From Rhodopseudomonas pentothenatexigens (lineage in GTDB: Bacteria > Pseudomonadota > Alphaproteobacteria > Rhizobiales > Xanthobacteraceae): 64,000 bases of DNA. The DNA is taken from positions 124,001 through 188,000 of the forward strand of contig NZ_UFQQ01000009.1 of NCBI RefSeq assembly GCF_900218015.1, read 5' to 3'. Shown here piece by piece: positions 8,594 through 18,127 of this stretch (its first letter is position 1; each line of letters starts with the position of its first letter). The notes under the pieces were generated by a model that searched no databases, was not told where the DNA came from, and was given only the letters and a program-made list of their open reading frames with translations. Made by a program: the position numbers and the translations under genes.

Positions 8594-9430
8594 ATGTCGC
8601 CGAAACCGATCCTGATTGCGCAGATTTCCGACCTCCACATCAAGGCGCCTGGGAGCCTCGCTTACGGCCGGGTCGACACGGCTGCGGCGTTGACGCGCTG
8701 CGTTGCGGCGCTCAACGCGCTGACGCCGCGGCCCGATCTGGTGGTGATCTCCGGCGATCTGGCGGACACTCCCACCGAGCAGGAATACGCCCACCTGTTC
8801 CAGTTGTTGGCGCCGTTGGAGATTCCCTTCGTTGCCGTTCCGGGAAATCACGATTCCCGCGAACTGATGCGGGCGGCGTTTCCGAATCCGGCGTTCCCGA
8901 CCGAAGGGCCGTTCAATCAGCTCCACCCGATCCGCGAGCTCGACGTCGTGCTGCTGGATTCCAGCGTGCCGGGCGAGCCGCATGGCGAGCTGGACGCTGG
9001 CTCTTTGCAGTGGCTCGAGGCGGTGCTGTCGGCGTCCGACCAGCGTCCGGCGCTTCTGTTCCTGCACCATCCGCCTTTCCGCACCGGAATCTGGCACATG
9101 GACCGGCAGAATCTCCGCAATGCCGCGGACTTCGCCACGGTCGTCGAGCGCTATCCCTGGGTTCGTCTGGTTGGCGCTGGCCACGTTCATCGCGCCACCA
9201 CGACAGCCTTCGCCGGCACCGTGGCGACAATCTGCCCTGCGCCCAACCACGCGGTGGCGCTGGACCTCTCCGAACAGTTCGCTCCCTCGTTCCGGATCGA
9301 GCCCCCAGCGTTTCATCTCCACGCCTGGTTCGAAGGTGGCGCATTCGGAGAGGTCGTCACCCATCTGGTGCCGATCGGCACGTTCGACGGGCCGCATCCG
9401 TTCTTCGGCATCGATGGCAGACTGCTCTGA
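8594..9430 (+). CDS. Metallophosphoesterase of the Icc/GpdQ phosphodiesterase group
   Basis: A 278-residue class III cyclic-nucleotide/glycerophosphodiesterase-like enzyme with all dinuclear metal motifs. These are ISDLHIKAPG (D-x-H, residues about 11-20), VISGDLAD (GD, about 51-58), VPGNHDSR (GNHD, about 80-87), FLHHPPF (about 157) and GAGHVHRA (GHxH, about 192). It is likely a soluble cytoplasmic metalloenzyme that cleaves a phosphodiester. Being the last gene of the ABC operon, it probably acts on the imported compound, for example a glycerophosphodiester. The link is inference from context. Confidence 0.88.
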   Translation: MSPKPILIAQISDLHIKAPGSLAYGRVDTAAALTRCVAALNALTPRPDLVVISGDLADTPTEQEYAHLFQLLAPLEIPFVAVPGNHDSRELMRAAFPNPAFPTEGPFNQLHPIRELDVVLLDSSVPGEPHGELDAGSLQWLEAVLSASDQRPALLFLHHPPFRTGIWHMDRQNLRNAADFATVVERYPWVRLVGAGHVHRATTTAFAGTVATICPAPNHAVALDLSEQFAPSFRIEPPAFHLHAWFEGGAFGEVVTHLVPIGTFDGPHPFFGIDGRLL

Positions 9431-9552
9431 GAGGACCAAACCACCCCGGCAGCGACGCCGGTAGAATAGGAACGATTTTACCTGGGGAAATTCCTCGTGC
9501 CCGGAACGATCGCGGGGCTAAGCCTTTGATGATCGGTCGGACGGGTAAGAGG

Positions 9553-9924
9553 ATGACCGAGGTGAGCAGGAGACCGGTAGTGCTGGTGGTCGAAGACGAG
9601 CCGCTCCTGCGTATGAACGCGGTCGACATGATCGAAGCTGCCGGCTTCCAGGTGCTGGAGGCCGGTTCTGCCGATGCGGCGATCTCGATCCTGGAGGTTC
9701 GCGAGGACATCCGGCTGGTGTTCACCGACATCCAGATTCCGGGCTCGATGGATGGGTTGAAGCTGGCACGGGCGGTGCGCGGCCGGTGGCCGCCGATCAA
9801 GATCGTCGCCACCTCGGGCCGGGTGACCGTCACCCCGGACGACCTGCCCGACGGGGGGCGGTTTGTACCAAAGCCGTACACCTCGGCGCAGATCACCGGC
9901 GTGCTGCGGGAAATGTTGGTCTGA
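9553..9924 (+). CDS. Single-domain CheY-like response regulator
   Basis: A 123-residue stand-alone receiver. The acidic pair is VVEDEPLL (about 11-18), the phospho-acceptor is the Asp of VFTDIQIPGSMDG (near residue 58) and the conserved Lys is in VPKPYTSAQ. No output domain follows. I chose the ATG at 9553, which has GTAAGAGG in front; an ATG at 9529 gives eight more residues but has no ribosome site. No partner kinase is adjacent. Such receivers in Rhizobiales often act in phosphorelays with hybrid kinases. Confidence 0.85.
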   Translation: MTEVSRRPVVLVVEDEPLLRMNAVDMIEAAGFQVLEAGSADAAISILEVREDIRLVFTDIQIPGSMDGLKLARAVRGRWPPIKIVATSGRVTVTPDDLPDGGRFVPKPYTSAQITGVLREMLV

Positions 9925-10058
9925 TTGGAGCTTCGCCGCGCCGATCTTCGATCGGACGCTTTCCAAAATTTAATCAGTGTTGTTCCAGAAACAGGCCTTT
10001 TCGAGCTATCTTACCGTCCCAGCTACAGATTATGGGAGCCGGTGGGTCTGGAACTTCG

Positions 10059-10904
10059 ATGAAGCGACCACTTATAATCTTTGTCCTGCTGAGCGCGGTG
10101 GCGGCTGCGGCGTATTTCTCGTTCAGCCATTGGGCGATCAAGCACGAGACCTTGACGTTCTTCGATGAGTCACGCGGTCGGCCGGTCGCGGTCGATCTGG
10201 CGGTGCGGCGCGACGCCGAAATGAAGGCCGAGGCCGGCATGGTGACGCTGCCCGTCGCCATTGTCAGCCACGGCAACACCGTCAAGAACACCGAATATTC
10301 TTTCCTGGCCAACGTGCTCGCGGCGCGGGGCTATCTGGTCGCCAGCATTCAGCACGATCTGCCCGACGACAAGCCGCTGATGACCGTCACCGGTTCGCTC
10401 TATGTCGGACGTCTGGCGGTCTACGAACGCGGCGAGAAGAACATCTTCTTCGCGATCAAGGAACTGAAGAAGATCGAGCCGAATGCCGACTATGATCATC
10501 TGACCCTGGTCGGCCATTCCAACGGCGGCGATATCTCGATGTTCTTCGCCCAGCAGCATCCGGAAATGGTCCGGCGCGTGGTGACGCTGGACAATCTGCG
10601 CGTGCCGTTCGTCACCTCCGGCTTCGCCAAGATCCTGTCGTTCCGCTCCAAGGATCCGCAGTTCAAGACCGATCCCGGCGTGCTGCCGGACCCGCACATC
10701 GCCAAGGAAGCCGGCATCGAGATCATCGATACCGGCGCCCAGCATACCGAAATGAGCGACCGCGGGCCGGACAGCGTAAAAGCGCGGATCCAGTCGACGC
10801 TCGACAAATTCCTGTCGGAAGAAGGCGGCAGTAACCTGAGGCCGCTCGACGTCCAGAAGGACATCAAGCGAATGTACAACGATCCACGCGCCATGGGACC
10901 GTAG
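10059..10904 (+). CDS. Exported or membrane-anchored alpha/beta hydrolase
   Basis: A 281-residue protein whose N-terminal MKRPLIIFVLLSAVAAAAYF is a signal anchor. The hydrolase core shows IVSHGNTVKNTEYSFLANVLAARGY (oxyanion region, about residues 69-93) and the nucleophile elbow LVGHSNGGDISM near residue 150. A candidate catalytic Asp lies in VTLDNLRVP and a His in GAQHTEMSDRG near 229. It resembles dienelactone-hydrolase-like or chlorophyllase-fold esterases, but the substrate cannot be told. An ATG at 10032 would add nine residues. Confidence 0.75.
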   Translation: MKRPLIIFVLLSAVAAAAYFSFSHWAIKHETLTFFDESRGRPVAVDLAVRRDAEMKAEAGMVTLPVAIVSHGNTVKNTEYSFLANVLAARGYLVASIQHDLPDDKPLMTVTGSLYVGRLAVYERGEKNIFFAIKELKKIEPNADYDHLTLVGHSNGGDISMFFAQQHPEMVRRVVTLDNLRVPFVTSGFAKILSFRSKDPQFKTDPGVLPDPHIAKEAGIEIIDTGAQHTEMSDRGPDSVKARIQSTLDKFLSEEGGSNLRPLDVQKDIKRMYNDPRAMGP

Positions 10905-10940
10905 GCTGCGGATCAAGCGCGCCGAGGATCGGGTGACGAC

Positions 10941-11000
10941 AAGATAAAGGGCCTCGCGAAGATAAAGGGCCTCGTGCCGTCGACACGGCCGAGACCCTTT
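10941..11000. terminator. Short tandem repeat and long hairpin, probable bidirectional terminator
   Basis: A 16-base unit (AAGATAAAGGGCCTCG) occurs twice in a row, at 10941-10956 and 10959-10974. The second copy forms the left arm of a long hairpin with CGAGACCCTTT at about 10990-11000 (one mismatch), extended inward by GCCGT/ACGGC. It lies between a plus-strand hydrolase gene and a minus-strand mini-gene, so it could terminate both. Confidence 0.6.
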
Positions 11001-11025
11001 CCAGGATGCCGCTCCTGCGCTCGGA

Positions 11026-11109
11026 TCAGCGCCAGAACAGCGCCAGCAGGATGATGATCGGCAGCGGGACGCCAATCAGCCACATCAACGCGCCTTTTCC
11101 GAAAGTCAT
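11026..11109 (-). CDS. 27-residue single-pass membrane peptide
   Basis: The minus strand encodes MTFGKGALMWLIGVPLPIII and then LLALFWR, followed by a stop. A strong ribosome site (GGAGGACGTGAG) lies just before the ATG at 11109. One hydrophobic helix (residues 7-26) is flanked by a Lys and an Arg, as in real mini membrane proteins. It is followed by the hairpin at 10963-11000. I recall near-identical peptides in other Rhizobiales but have not verified this. No function is known. Confidence 0.7.
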   Translation of the reverse strand: MTFGKGALMWLIGVPLPIIILLALFWR

Positions 11110-11269
11110 GTCTCACGTCCTCCAGTCATCGACTGGGCGATAACCGTGTCCGTCACGAACGGTTCCGGTGCCGGCGTTCGGTTAGGCGCAGCTCATCCGG
11201 ATGCCGTCTTGACGGCCGACACGCGCCGGGCGAGGGATCGGACCATGATCTGAAGTCATGGAGTGCGAG

Positions 11270-12922
<1,653 letters not shown>

Positions 12923-12990
12923 CGCGCAACAACGTTGGAACCGGCAAGCCGGGCGATGTCTGGCAGATAAATCGTCTTCGCTTCACTCCG

Positions 12991-13068
12991 TCATTGCGAG
13001 CGCAGCGAAGCAATCCAGACCTCTACGCAAGACGCTGGATTGCTTCGTCGCTTCGCTCCTCGCAATGG
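12991..13068. repeat. Dispersed palindromic repeat (CATTGCGAGC family)
   Basis: Left arm CATTGCGAGCGCAGCGAAGC (from 12992) pairs with a right arm ending CCTCGCAATG (to 13066). The central halves AATCCAG and CTGGATT are also complementary. It is a typical non-coding palindrome of Bradyrhizobiaceae genomes and lies between pgm and the NnrU gene. A single arm of the same family (TCATTGCGAGCGTAGCGAAG) recurs at 13807-13826. Confidence 0.75.
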
Positions 13069-13099
13069 CGGACTGCGCCGTCAACGTGTGAGGTCGACC

Positions 13100-13792
13100 T
13101 TGTCCGGCTGGACTGAATTCGTTGCCGCCTTTGCCGTGTTCCTGCTCAGCCATGCGATTCCGGCGCGGCCGGCGGTGAGGACGAGGCTGGTCGGTGCGCT
13201 CGGCGAGCGCGGCTTCCTGATCGCCTACAGCATCGAATCGCTGGTCGTGCTGACCTGGCTGATCGTCGCCACCGAGCGGGCGCCGTTCGTCGAGCTGTGG
13301 CCGTTCGAGACCTGGCAGATGTGGGTGCCGAATCTGGCGCTGCCGCTGGCCTGCCAGTTTACGGCGTTTGGCATCGGTGCCGCCAATCCGCTATCGTTCG
13401 GCGGCGATCCGCGCAAATCCTTCGATCCGCAGCACCCGGGCGTGCTCGGCATCGTCCGGCATCCGCTGCTGTGGGCGATCGGACTGTGGGCCGGTGCGCA
13501 TGCGGTGCCGAACGGCGACCTTGCCCACGTGCTGCTGTTCGGATTCTTCGCGCTGATCGCACTGCTCGGCATGACGATCATCGACCGCCGCAAGCGGCGC
13601 CAGCTCGGCGCCGAGCGCTGGGCGGAACTTGCGGCGCGGACCTCGTTCTGGCCGTTCGCGGCGCTGATCAGCGGCCGCTTCAGACCGCAGCGCTGGCGGA
13701 CCAGCCTTCTCCGATTTGGCATCGGCGTTGCGGCGTGGCTGTCGCTGTTGCTGCTGCATCCGCTGGTGATCGGCGTCTCGCCGCTGCCCTGA
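13100..13792 (+). CDS. NnrU family membrane protein
   Basis: A 230-residue integral membrane protein with about six helices. It matches the NnrU/methyltransferase-like membrane family: FLLSHAIPARPAVRTRLVGALGERGFLIAYS near the N-terminus, and PGVLGIVRHPLLWAIGLWAGAHAVPNGD (about residues 113-140), the region shared with isoprenylcysteine methyltransferases. I chose the TTG at 13100, with GAGG six bases upstream; the longer reading to 13040 runs into the palindromic repeat. NnrU genes accompany nitrite/nitric oxide metabolism, and here NnrS and DUF2249 genes follow. Confidence 0.8.
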   Translation: MSGWTEFVAAFAVFLLSHAIPARPAVRTRLVGALGERGFLIAYSIESLVVLTWLIVATERAPFVELWPFETWQMWVPNLALPLACQFTAFGIGAANPLSFGGDPRKSFDPQHPGVLGIVRHPLLWAIGLWAGAHAVPNGDLAHVLLFGFFALIALLGMTIIDRRKRRQLGAERWAELAARTSFWPFAALISGRFRPQRWRTSLLRFGIGVAAWLSLLLLHPLVIGVSPLP

Positions 13793-14007
13793 GACAAATC
13801 CCTCTGTCATTGCGAGCGTAGCGAAGCGATCCGGCTCCGTGCACTGAGCTGGACTGTTCCGACTGCTGCATCTCCTGGCAGTGACCGCAGATGCAGCTCC
13901 CTGCAAATCGTTCGCGAGTTTGTGCTGGCACAACCAGCGCTGGACGCCGCGCTCCTACACCGGACGAGCCGGCACATCACCGCCGGCGTCAGTTCCGGTG
14001 GACCGCG

Positions 14008-15234
14008 ATGAGCAGCACGACGATCGAATCTTCCGCAGCCGGCCCCGCCAAGCGCAAGCCGGTGCCGCGCTATCCGTTGCAGATCCGCCTGACCATCCTG
14101 TCGGCCGGGTTCCGGCCATTCTTTCTGCTCGGCGCCATCTTCGCCGCGGTCGCGGTGCTGCTGTGGCTGCCGGTGTATCACGGCGAGCTGACGCTGCAGA
14201 CCACGTTTGCGCCGCGCGACTGGCACGTCCACGAGATGCTGTACGGCTATCTGCCGGCGGTGATCACCGGCTTTCTGCTGACCGCGATCCCGAACTGGAC
14301 CGGTCGGCTGCCGCTGCAGGGCGCGCCGCTGGCGACGTTGGCGCTGGTCTGGCTGGCCGGACGGCTGGCGGTGACGTTCTCGGCCGACACCGGCTGGCTC
14401 GCCGCCCTGTTGATCGACGCCTGCTTCCTGCTGCTGGTGGCGCTCGCCGCGCTTCGGGAAATCCTCGCCGGCCGCAACTGGCGCAATCTCAACATCGTCG
14501 CGCTGCTGACCCTGCTGCTCGTCGGCAACGTCGCGTTCCACCTCGAAGCGCATCTCGGCGGCGCCGCCGACTACAGCATCCGCATCGGCATTGCGGTGGT
14601 GATCATGCTGATCTCGCTGATCGGCGGCCGCATCACTCCCAGCTTCACCCGCAACTGGCTGGTGCGCGCTAATCCCGGCCGGCTGCCGCAGCCGTTCAAC
14701 AAGCTCGACATGGTGATCGTCGCGTTCAGCGGCCTGACGCTGGGGCTGTGGGTTGCGATGCCGTTCAGCCCGATCAGCGGTTCGGCGTTGCTGATCGCCG
14801 GCGTGCTGCATCTCGTCCGGCTGGCGCGCTGGGCCGGCGACCGCACCGTCAAGGAGAAGCTGCTGCTCGTGCTGCACGTCGGTTATTTCTTCGTCCCGCT
14901 CGGCTTTCTGTTGACCTCGGCGGCGGCATTCGGGCTGATCCCGGCCAGCGCCGGCATCCACGCCTGGATGGTCGGCGGCGCCGGCGTGATGACGCTGGCG
15001 GTGATGACCCGCGCCTCGCTCGGCCACACCGGCCAGCAACTCACCGCCTCGCTGCCGACGCAAGGGATCTATCTGGCGGCGCTGTTCGCCGTCGCCGCGC
15101 GGATCGCGGCGGCGCTACTGCCGGCCTGGAGCGATCCGCTGCTGCATCTCGCCGCGATCGGCTGGGCGGTCGCCTTCCTCGGCTTCGCGCTGAGCTACGG
15201 CCCGACGCTGCTCGCCCGTGGCAAGCCGCACTGA
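14008..15234 (+). CDS. nnrS: NnrS family haem/copper membrane protein
   Basis: A 408-residue membrane protein with about 12 helices. The start of the fold, LSAGFRPFFLLGAIFA (about residues 31-46), and the conserved WHVHEMLYGYLPAVITGFLLTAIPNWTG (about 71-98) with its His residues identify NnrS. The GGRITPSFTRNWL loop lies at about 206 and MTRASLGHTGQ at about 334. NnrS proteins are induced by nitric oxide and help cells tolerate nitrosative stress. With NnrU upstream and DUF2249 42 bases downstream, this is a denitrification accessory group. No nitrite or nitric oxide reductase genes lie in the window. Confidence 0.9.
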   Translation: MSSTTIESSAAGPAKRKPVPRYPLQIRLTILSAGFRPFFLLGAIFAAVAVLLWLPVYHGELTLQTTFAPRDWHVHEMLYGYLPAVITGFLLTAIPNWTGRLPLQGAPLATLALVWLAGRLAVTFSADTGWLAALLIDACFLLLVALAALREILAGRNWRNLNIVALLTLLLVGNVAFHLEAHLGGAADYSIRIGIAVVIMLISLIGGRITPSFTRNWLVRANPGRLPQPFNKLDMVIVAFSGLTLGLWVAMPFSPISGSALLIAGVLHLVRLARWAGDRTVKEKLLLVLHVGYFFVPLGFLLTSAAAFGLIPASAGIHAWMVGGAGVMTLAVMTRASLGHTGQQLTASLPTQGIYLAALFAVAARIAAALLPAWSDPLLHLAAIGWAVAFLGFALSYGPTLLARGKPH

Positions 15235-15276
15235 TCCGCCCGCACCTTCACCCCACCTCGAGCCAGGACAAAGCCA

Positions 15277-15525
15277 ATGACCGAAGCCGCCACCCCCACC
15301 GAGCGCGTGCTGGACGTCCGCGAGATCCCGCCGTATCAGCGCCACGAGATCATTCCGCGGTTGTTCGATCAGCTTGGGGTCGGCGCGACGATGCAGATTG
15401 TGGTCGATCACGATCCGCGGCCGCTGCGGCAGTTCTTCGCCTCGGTGCACGGCGACGATTGCCAGTGGACCTATCTCGAGCAGGGGCCCGAGGTGTGGCG
15501 CGTGCAGCTGCGCCGCGCCGCATAG
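15277..15525 (+). CDS. DUF2249 domain protein
   Basis: An 82-residue protein with the DUF2249 layout: LDVREIPPYQRHEIIPRLFDQLGVG (about residues 12-36), then VVDHDPRPLRQFFASVHGD, and the closing EQGPEVWRVQLRR. Family members adopt a TusA-like fold and are repeatedly found beside nitric-oxide or denitrification genes. It follows nnrS by 42 bases on the same strand, with a purine-rich AGCCAGGACAAAGCC before the ATG. Confidence 0.85.
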   Translation: MTEAATPTERVLDVREIPPYQRHEIIPRLFDQLGVGATMQIVVDHDPRPLRQFFASVHGDDCQWTYLEQGPEVWRVQLRRAA

Positions 15526-15600
15526 GCATTCCGCACAGCGTCCGGTGGTGCGGTCCGCCGCGCCGCGCTAACCTTCCCGCAAAACAGTGGGAGGCGCAGC

Positions 15601-16095
15601 ATGGACGGCGGGCAGCAGGCGGGCGGATTCGACAAGGCGGCGCATCGCGTCGTCGCGCCGCGGCCGTTTTCGGACCTTCACATCGGCGAACGCTTCGTGC
15701 TGCCGAGCCGCACCGTGACGGACGCAAACTTCGCCGCGTTCCAGGTCGTCTCCGGCGACAATCACCCGATCCATTACGACGTCGAATATTGCCGTGCGCA
15801 GGGCCATCCCGGGTTGCTCGCGCACGGGCTGCAGGTGCTGTGCTTCACCGCATCCGGCGCCGGGCTGTTTCCGCACGTGCTCGGCGAGGCGCTGCTCGCC
15901 TTCATCGAGCAGTCGTCGCAATTCCACAAGCCGGTCTATGCCGGCGACACGCTGTATCCGGCGCTCACCATCACGGAGCTGCAGCCGCAGCGCACCACCG
16001 GCATCGTCACCGTGCAGTCGACGGTGCACAATCAGCGCGGCGAGTTGGTGCTGAGCGGCGAGCAGAAGTACCTGGTGCGAATGGCCAGGCTTTGA
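15601..16095 (+). CDS. MaoC-like acyl dehydratase
   Basis: A 164-residue hot-dog-fold hydratase. The hydratase-2 motif is visible as FQVVSGDNHPIHYDVEYCRAQGHPGLLAHGL (about residues 47-77), supplying the Asp and His that hydrate trans-2-enoyl-CoA. The fold continues with FHKPVYAGDTLYPALTITEL. It probably acts in the cytoplasm on an acyl-CoA intermediate. It converges on a CaiB-family CoA transferase three bases away (16099), and the pair may serve one acyl-CoA pathway. The substrate is unknown. Confidence 0.85.
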   Translation: MDGGQQAGGFDKAAHRVVAPRPFSDLHIGERFVLPSRTVTDANFAAFQVVSGDNHPIHYDVEYCRAQGHPGLLAHGLQVLCFTASGAGLFPHVLGEALLAFIEQSSQFHKPVYAGDTLYPALTITELQPQRTTGIVTVQSTVHNQRGELVLSGEQKYLVRMARL

Positions 16096-16098
16096 GGA

Positions 16099-17304
16099 CT
16101 ATCCCGCGCCGAAGCGCGCGATCTCGTCGTCGGAATAGCCGGCCTGCTGCAGCACCGCCTTGGTGTGCTCGCCGAGCCGTGCCACCCGCGGGTTCGGTGA
16201 CGGATTGGCCGCGGACATCCGGAACGGCAGGTTGAGCACCTGAAAACTGCCGGCGCCGTCGTGCACTTCGGCGAGCGCCTGACGATGCGCGGTCTGTGGA
16301 TCGGCCATCGCCTCGGCGACGGTGCGATAGGCCGAGCAGGGCACGCCGAACTTGTCGAGCGCCGCGAGGCATTGCTTGGAGGTCAGCTTGCGCGACCAGC
16401 TCGTCTCGATCGTGTCCATCAGTTCGCCCCAGTTCAGGCGACGGTCGGCATACTTCTCGAACCGCGGATCGGTGATCAGGTCGGGACGCTCTGCCGCCAG
16501 CATGAAGCTGCGGAACGACTTTTCGCTGGCGACGGCGATCATCACGTAGCCGTCGGAGGTTTCGACCGGGCCGAATTGCGGCCGCGCCGGCAGCGTCACC
16601 GGAAACTGCGACCACTGCACTTCGTTCAGCGTCAGCGTCAGCATCGCCTCCAACATCGAGACGTCGATGTGCTGCCCTTCGCCGGTGCGCACGCGCTGAT
16701 ACAGCGCCGAAGTAATCGCCCCATAGGCGTAAATGCCGCTGACCACGTCGGCGAGATAGATGCCGCAGTAATCCGGGCGCTCGCGCCCGGGCTGATAGGC
16801 GAGATGCGCCATGTCGTAGCCGGAGGCGGCGTGGATCGCTGGCGCGTAGGCCGGCAGTTCGGCCGAGGGGCCGGTCTGGCCGTAGCCGGAGATCGAGCAG
16901 TAGATCAGTTCGGGATTGAAGCTGCGCAGCGAGGCGTAGTCCATCTGCAGCCGCTGCATTACGCCGGGGCGGAAGTTCTCGACCAGCACGTCGGCGGTGG
17001 CGACCAGCCGCTGCACCGCCTCGAGGCCGGCCGGCGACTTCAGGTCGAGCACGATGCTCTTCTTGCCGACGTTGAGCTGGCCGAACGCAGTACTGCAGGC
17101 GCCGCGCACCGGCGGCCGGTTGCGCATGGTGTCGCCGTCGGCGGCTTCGATCTTGATCACCTCGGCGCCCATGTCCGACAGCATCCGGGTGCAGTGCGGG
17201 CCGGCGATGGTGGTGGAGAAATCGAGCACGCGGAGCCCGTCGAGGGCCTTGGCATCGGGAGCGGTGGTGGCCTGCGGTTTCTGCGTCCGCGTTTCGACGG
17301 TCAT
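16099..17304 (-). CDS. CaiB/BaiF family CoA transferase
   Basis: A 401-residue class III CoA transferase. The N-terminal Rossmann segment reads LDGLRVLDFSTTIAGPHCTRMLSDMGAEVIKIE, followed by LNVGKKSIVLDLKSPAG. The catalytic Asp lies in GQHIDVSMLEAMLT (about residue 178). It moves CoA between carboxylic acids; the exact pair is unknown. The ATG at 17304 is preceded by GGGGAGA, so the reading that starts eight codons earlier is not used. It converges with the MaoC-like gene. Confidence 0.92.
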   Translation of the reverse strand: MTVETRTQKPQATTAPDAKALDGLRVLDFSTTIAGPHCTRMLSDMGAEVIKIEAADGDTMRNRPPVRGACSTAFGQLNVGKKSIVLDLKSPAGLEAVQRLVATADVLVENFRPGVMQRLQMDYASLRSFNPELIYCSISGYGQTGPSAELPAYAPAIHAASGYDMAHLAYQPGRERPDYCGIYLADVVSGIYAYGAITSALYQRVRTGEGQHIDVSMLEAMLTLTLNEVQWSQFPVTLPARPQFGPVETSDGYVMIAVASEKSFRSFMLAAERPDLITDPRFEKYADRRLNWGELMDTIETSWSRKLTSKQCLAALDKFGVPCSAYRTVAEAMADPQTAHRQALAEVHDGAGSFQVLNLPFRMSAANPSPNPRVARLGEHTKAVLQQAGYSDDEIARFGAG

Positions 17305-17437
17305 TCGGTCTCCCCTGATGCGTCCCATTCTTGGTGCGGCGCAAAGCGGACGCCGCGCCCGTGGGAAGCTGCTTGCTCGATCACGGCAAACTAGCGGGTC
17401 GATCGGACCGGATCAACGGTCTGCGGTTCGATCGAGG

Positions 17438-18124
17438 CTAGGGGTCCGACAGCCAGCCCATGCTGAGCGCAAACCGCACCACTTCGACGCGGTTGTGGAA
17501 GCCGAGCTTGGCCATCCCGCGCGCCTTGTAGGTTTCCACGCTCTTGGCGCCGATCTGCAGCTTGGCGGCGATGGTCTTGTTGCTGTGGCCGATCGCGGCG
17601 AGCCGCAGCACTTCGATTTCGCGGGTCGACAGTTCCGACACCGCATTGTGCTCGTCGCCGTTGTGCAGGTGCGGCGCGGTCCGCCCGATCGCCCGGCCGG
17701 CGATCGCCGGATCGAGATAGATGCCGCCGCTGCCGACGGCATGGATGCCGCGGATCAGCTCCTCGGTGGCGGAGCGCTTCAGCACATAGCCGGCGACGCC
17801 GAGGTCGAGCAATTGCCGCAAGTAAGCGCCGTCCTCGTGCACGGTCAGCACCAGCACCCGGCACTCCGGGCAGGCGGCGAGAAATTTCCGTGCCACCTCG
17901 ATGCCGTTGAGGCCGGGCATCGACAGATCGAGCACGGCGACGTCGGGCTTGAGTTCGGTGGCGCGGCGCAGCGCGTTGGGGCCGTCATTGGCTTCACCGA
18001 CCACCTCCAGGCCCGGATCGCCGTCGAGCAGAGCCTTCATGCCGCTGAGCACGACCGGATGATCGTCGGCGAGAAACACGCGCAGTCGGGAAGACGCTTG
18101 CTGATCCATCACGGTCACGTCCAT
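17438..18124 (-). CDS. NarL/FixJ-family response regulator paired with a bacteriophytochrome-like kinase
   Basis: A 228-residue two-domain regulator. The receiver (about residues 13-130) has FLADDHPVVLSG, the phospho-acceptor Asp in VAVLDLSMPGLNG (about 63) and the Lys in GYVLKRSATEE. A LuxR-type HTH (about 160-222) has LSTREIEVLRLAAIGHSNKTIAAKL and VETYKARGMAKLGFHNRVEVV. It starts 3 bases after the kinase gene stop on the same strand, so it is the cognate regulator. In R. palustris a regulator beside the BphP4 kinase and an LH2 operon has been linked to pucBA control. Calling this gene its orthologue is inference from neighbourhood. Confidence 0.93.
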   Translation of the reverse strand: MDVTVMDQQASSRLRVFLADDHPVVLSGMKALLDGDPGLEVVGEANDGPNALRRATELKPDVAVLDLSMPGLNGIEVARKFLAACPECRVLVLTVHEDGAYLRQLLDLGVAGYVLKRSATEELIRGIHAVGSGGIYLDPAIAGRAIGRTAPHLHNGDEHNAVSELSTREIEVLRLAAIGHSNKTIAAKLQIGAKSVETYKARGMAKLGFHNRVEVVRFALSMGWLSDP

Positions 18125-18127
18125 CGG

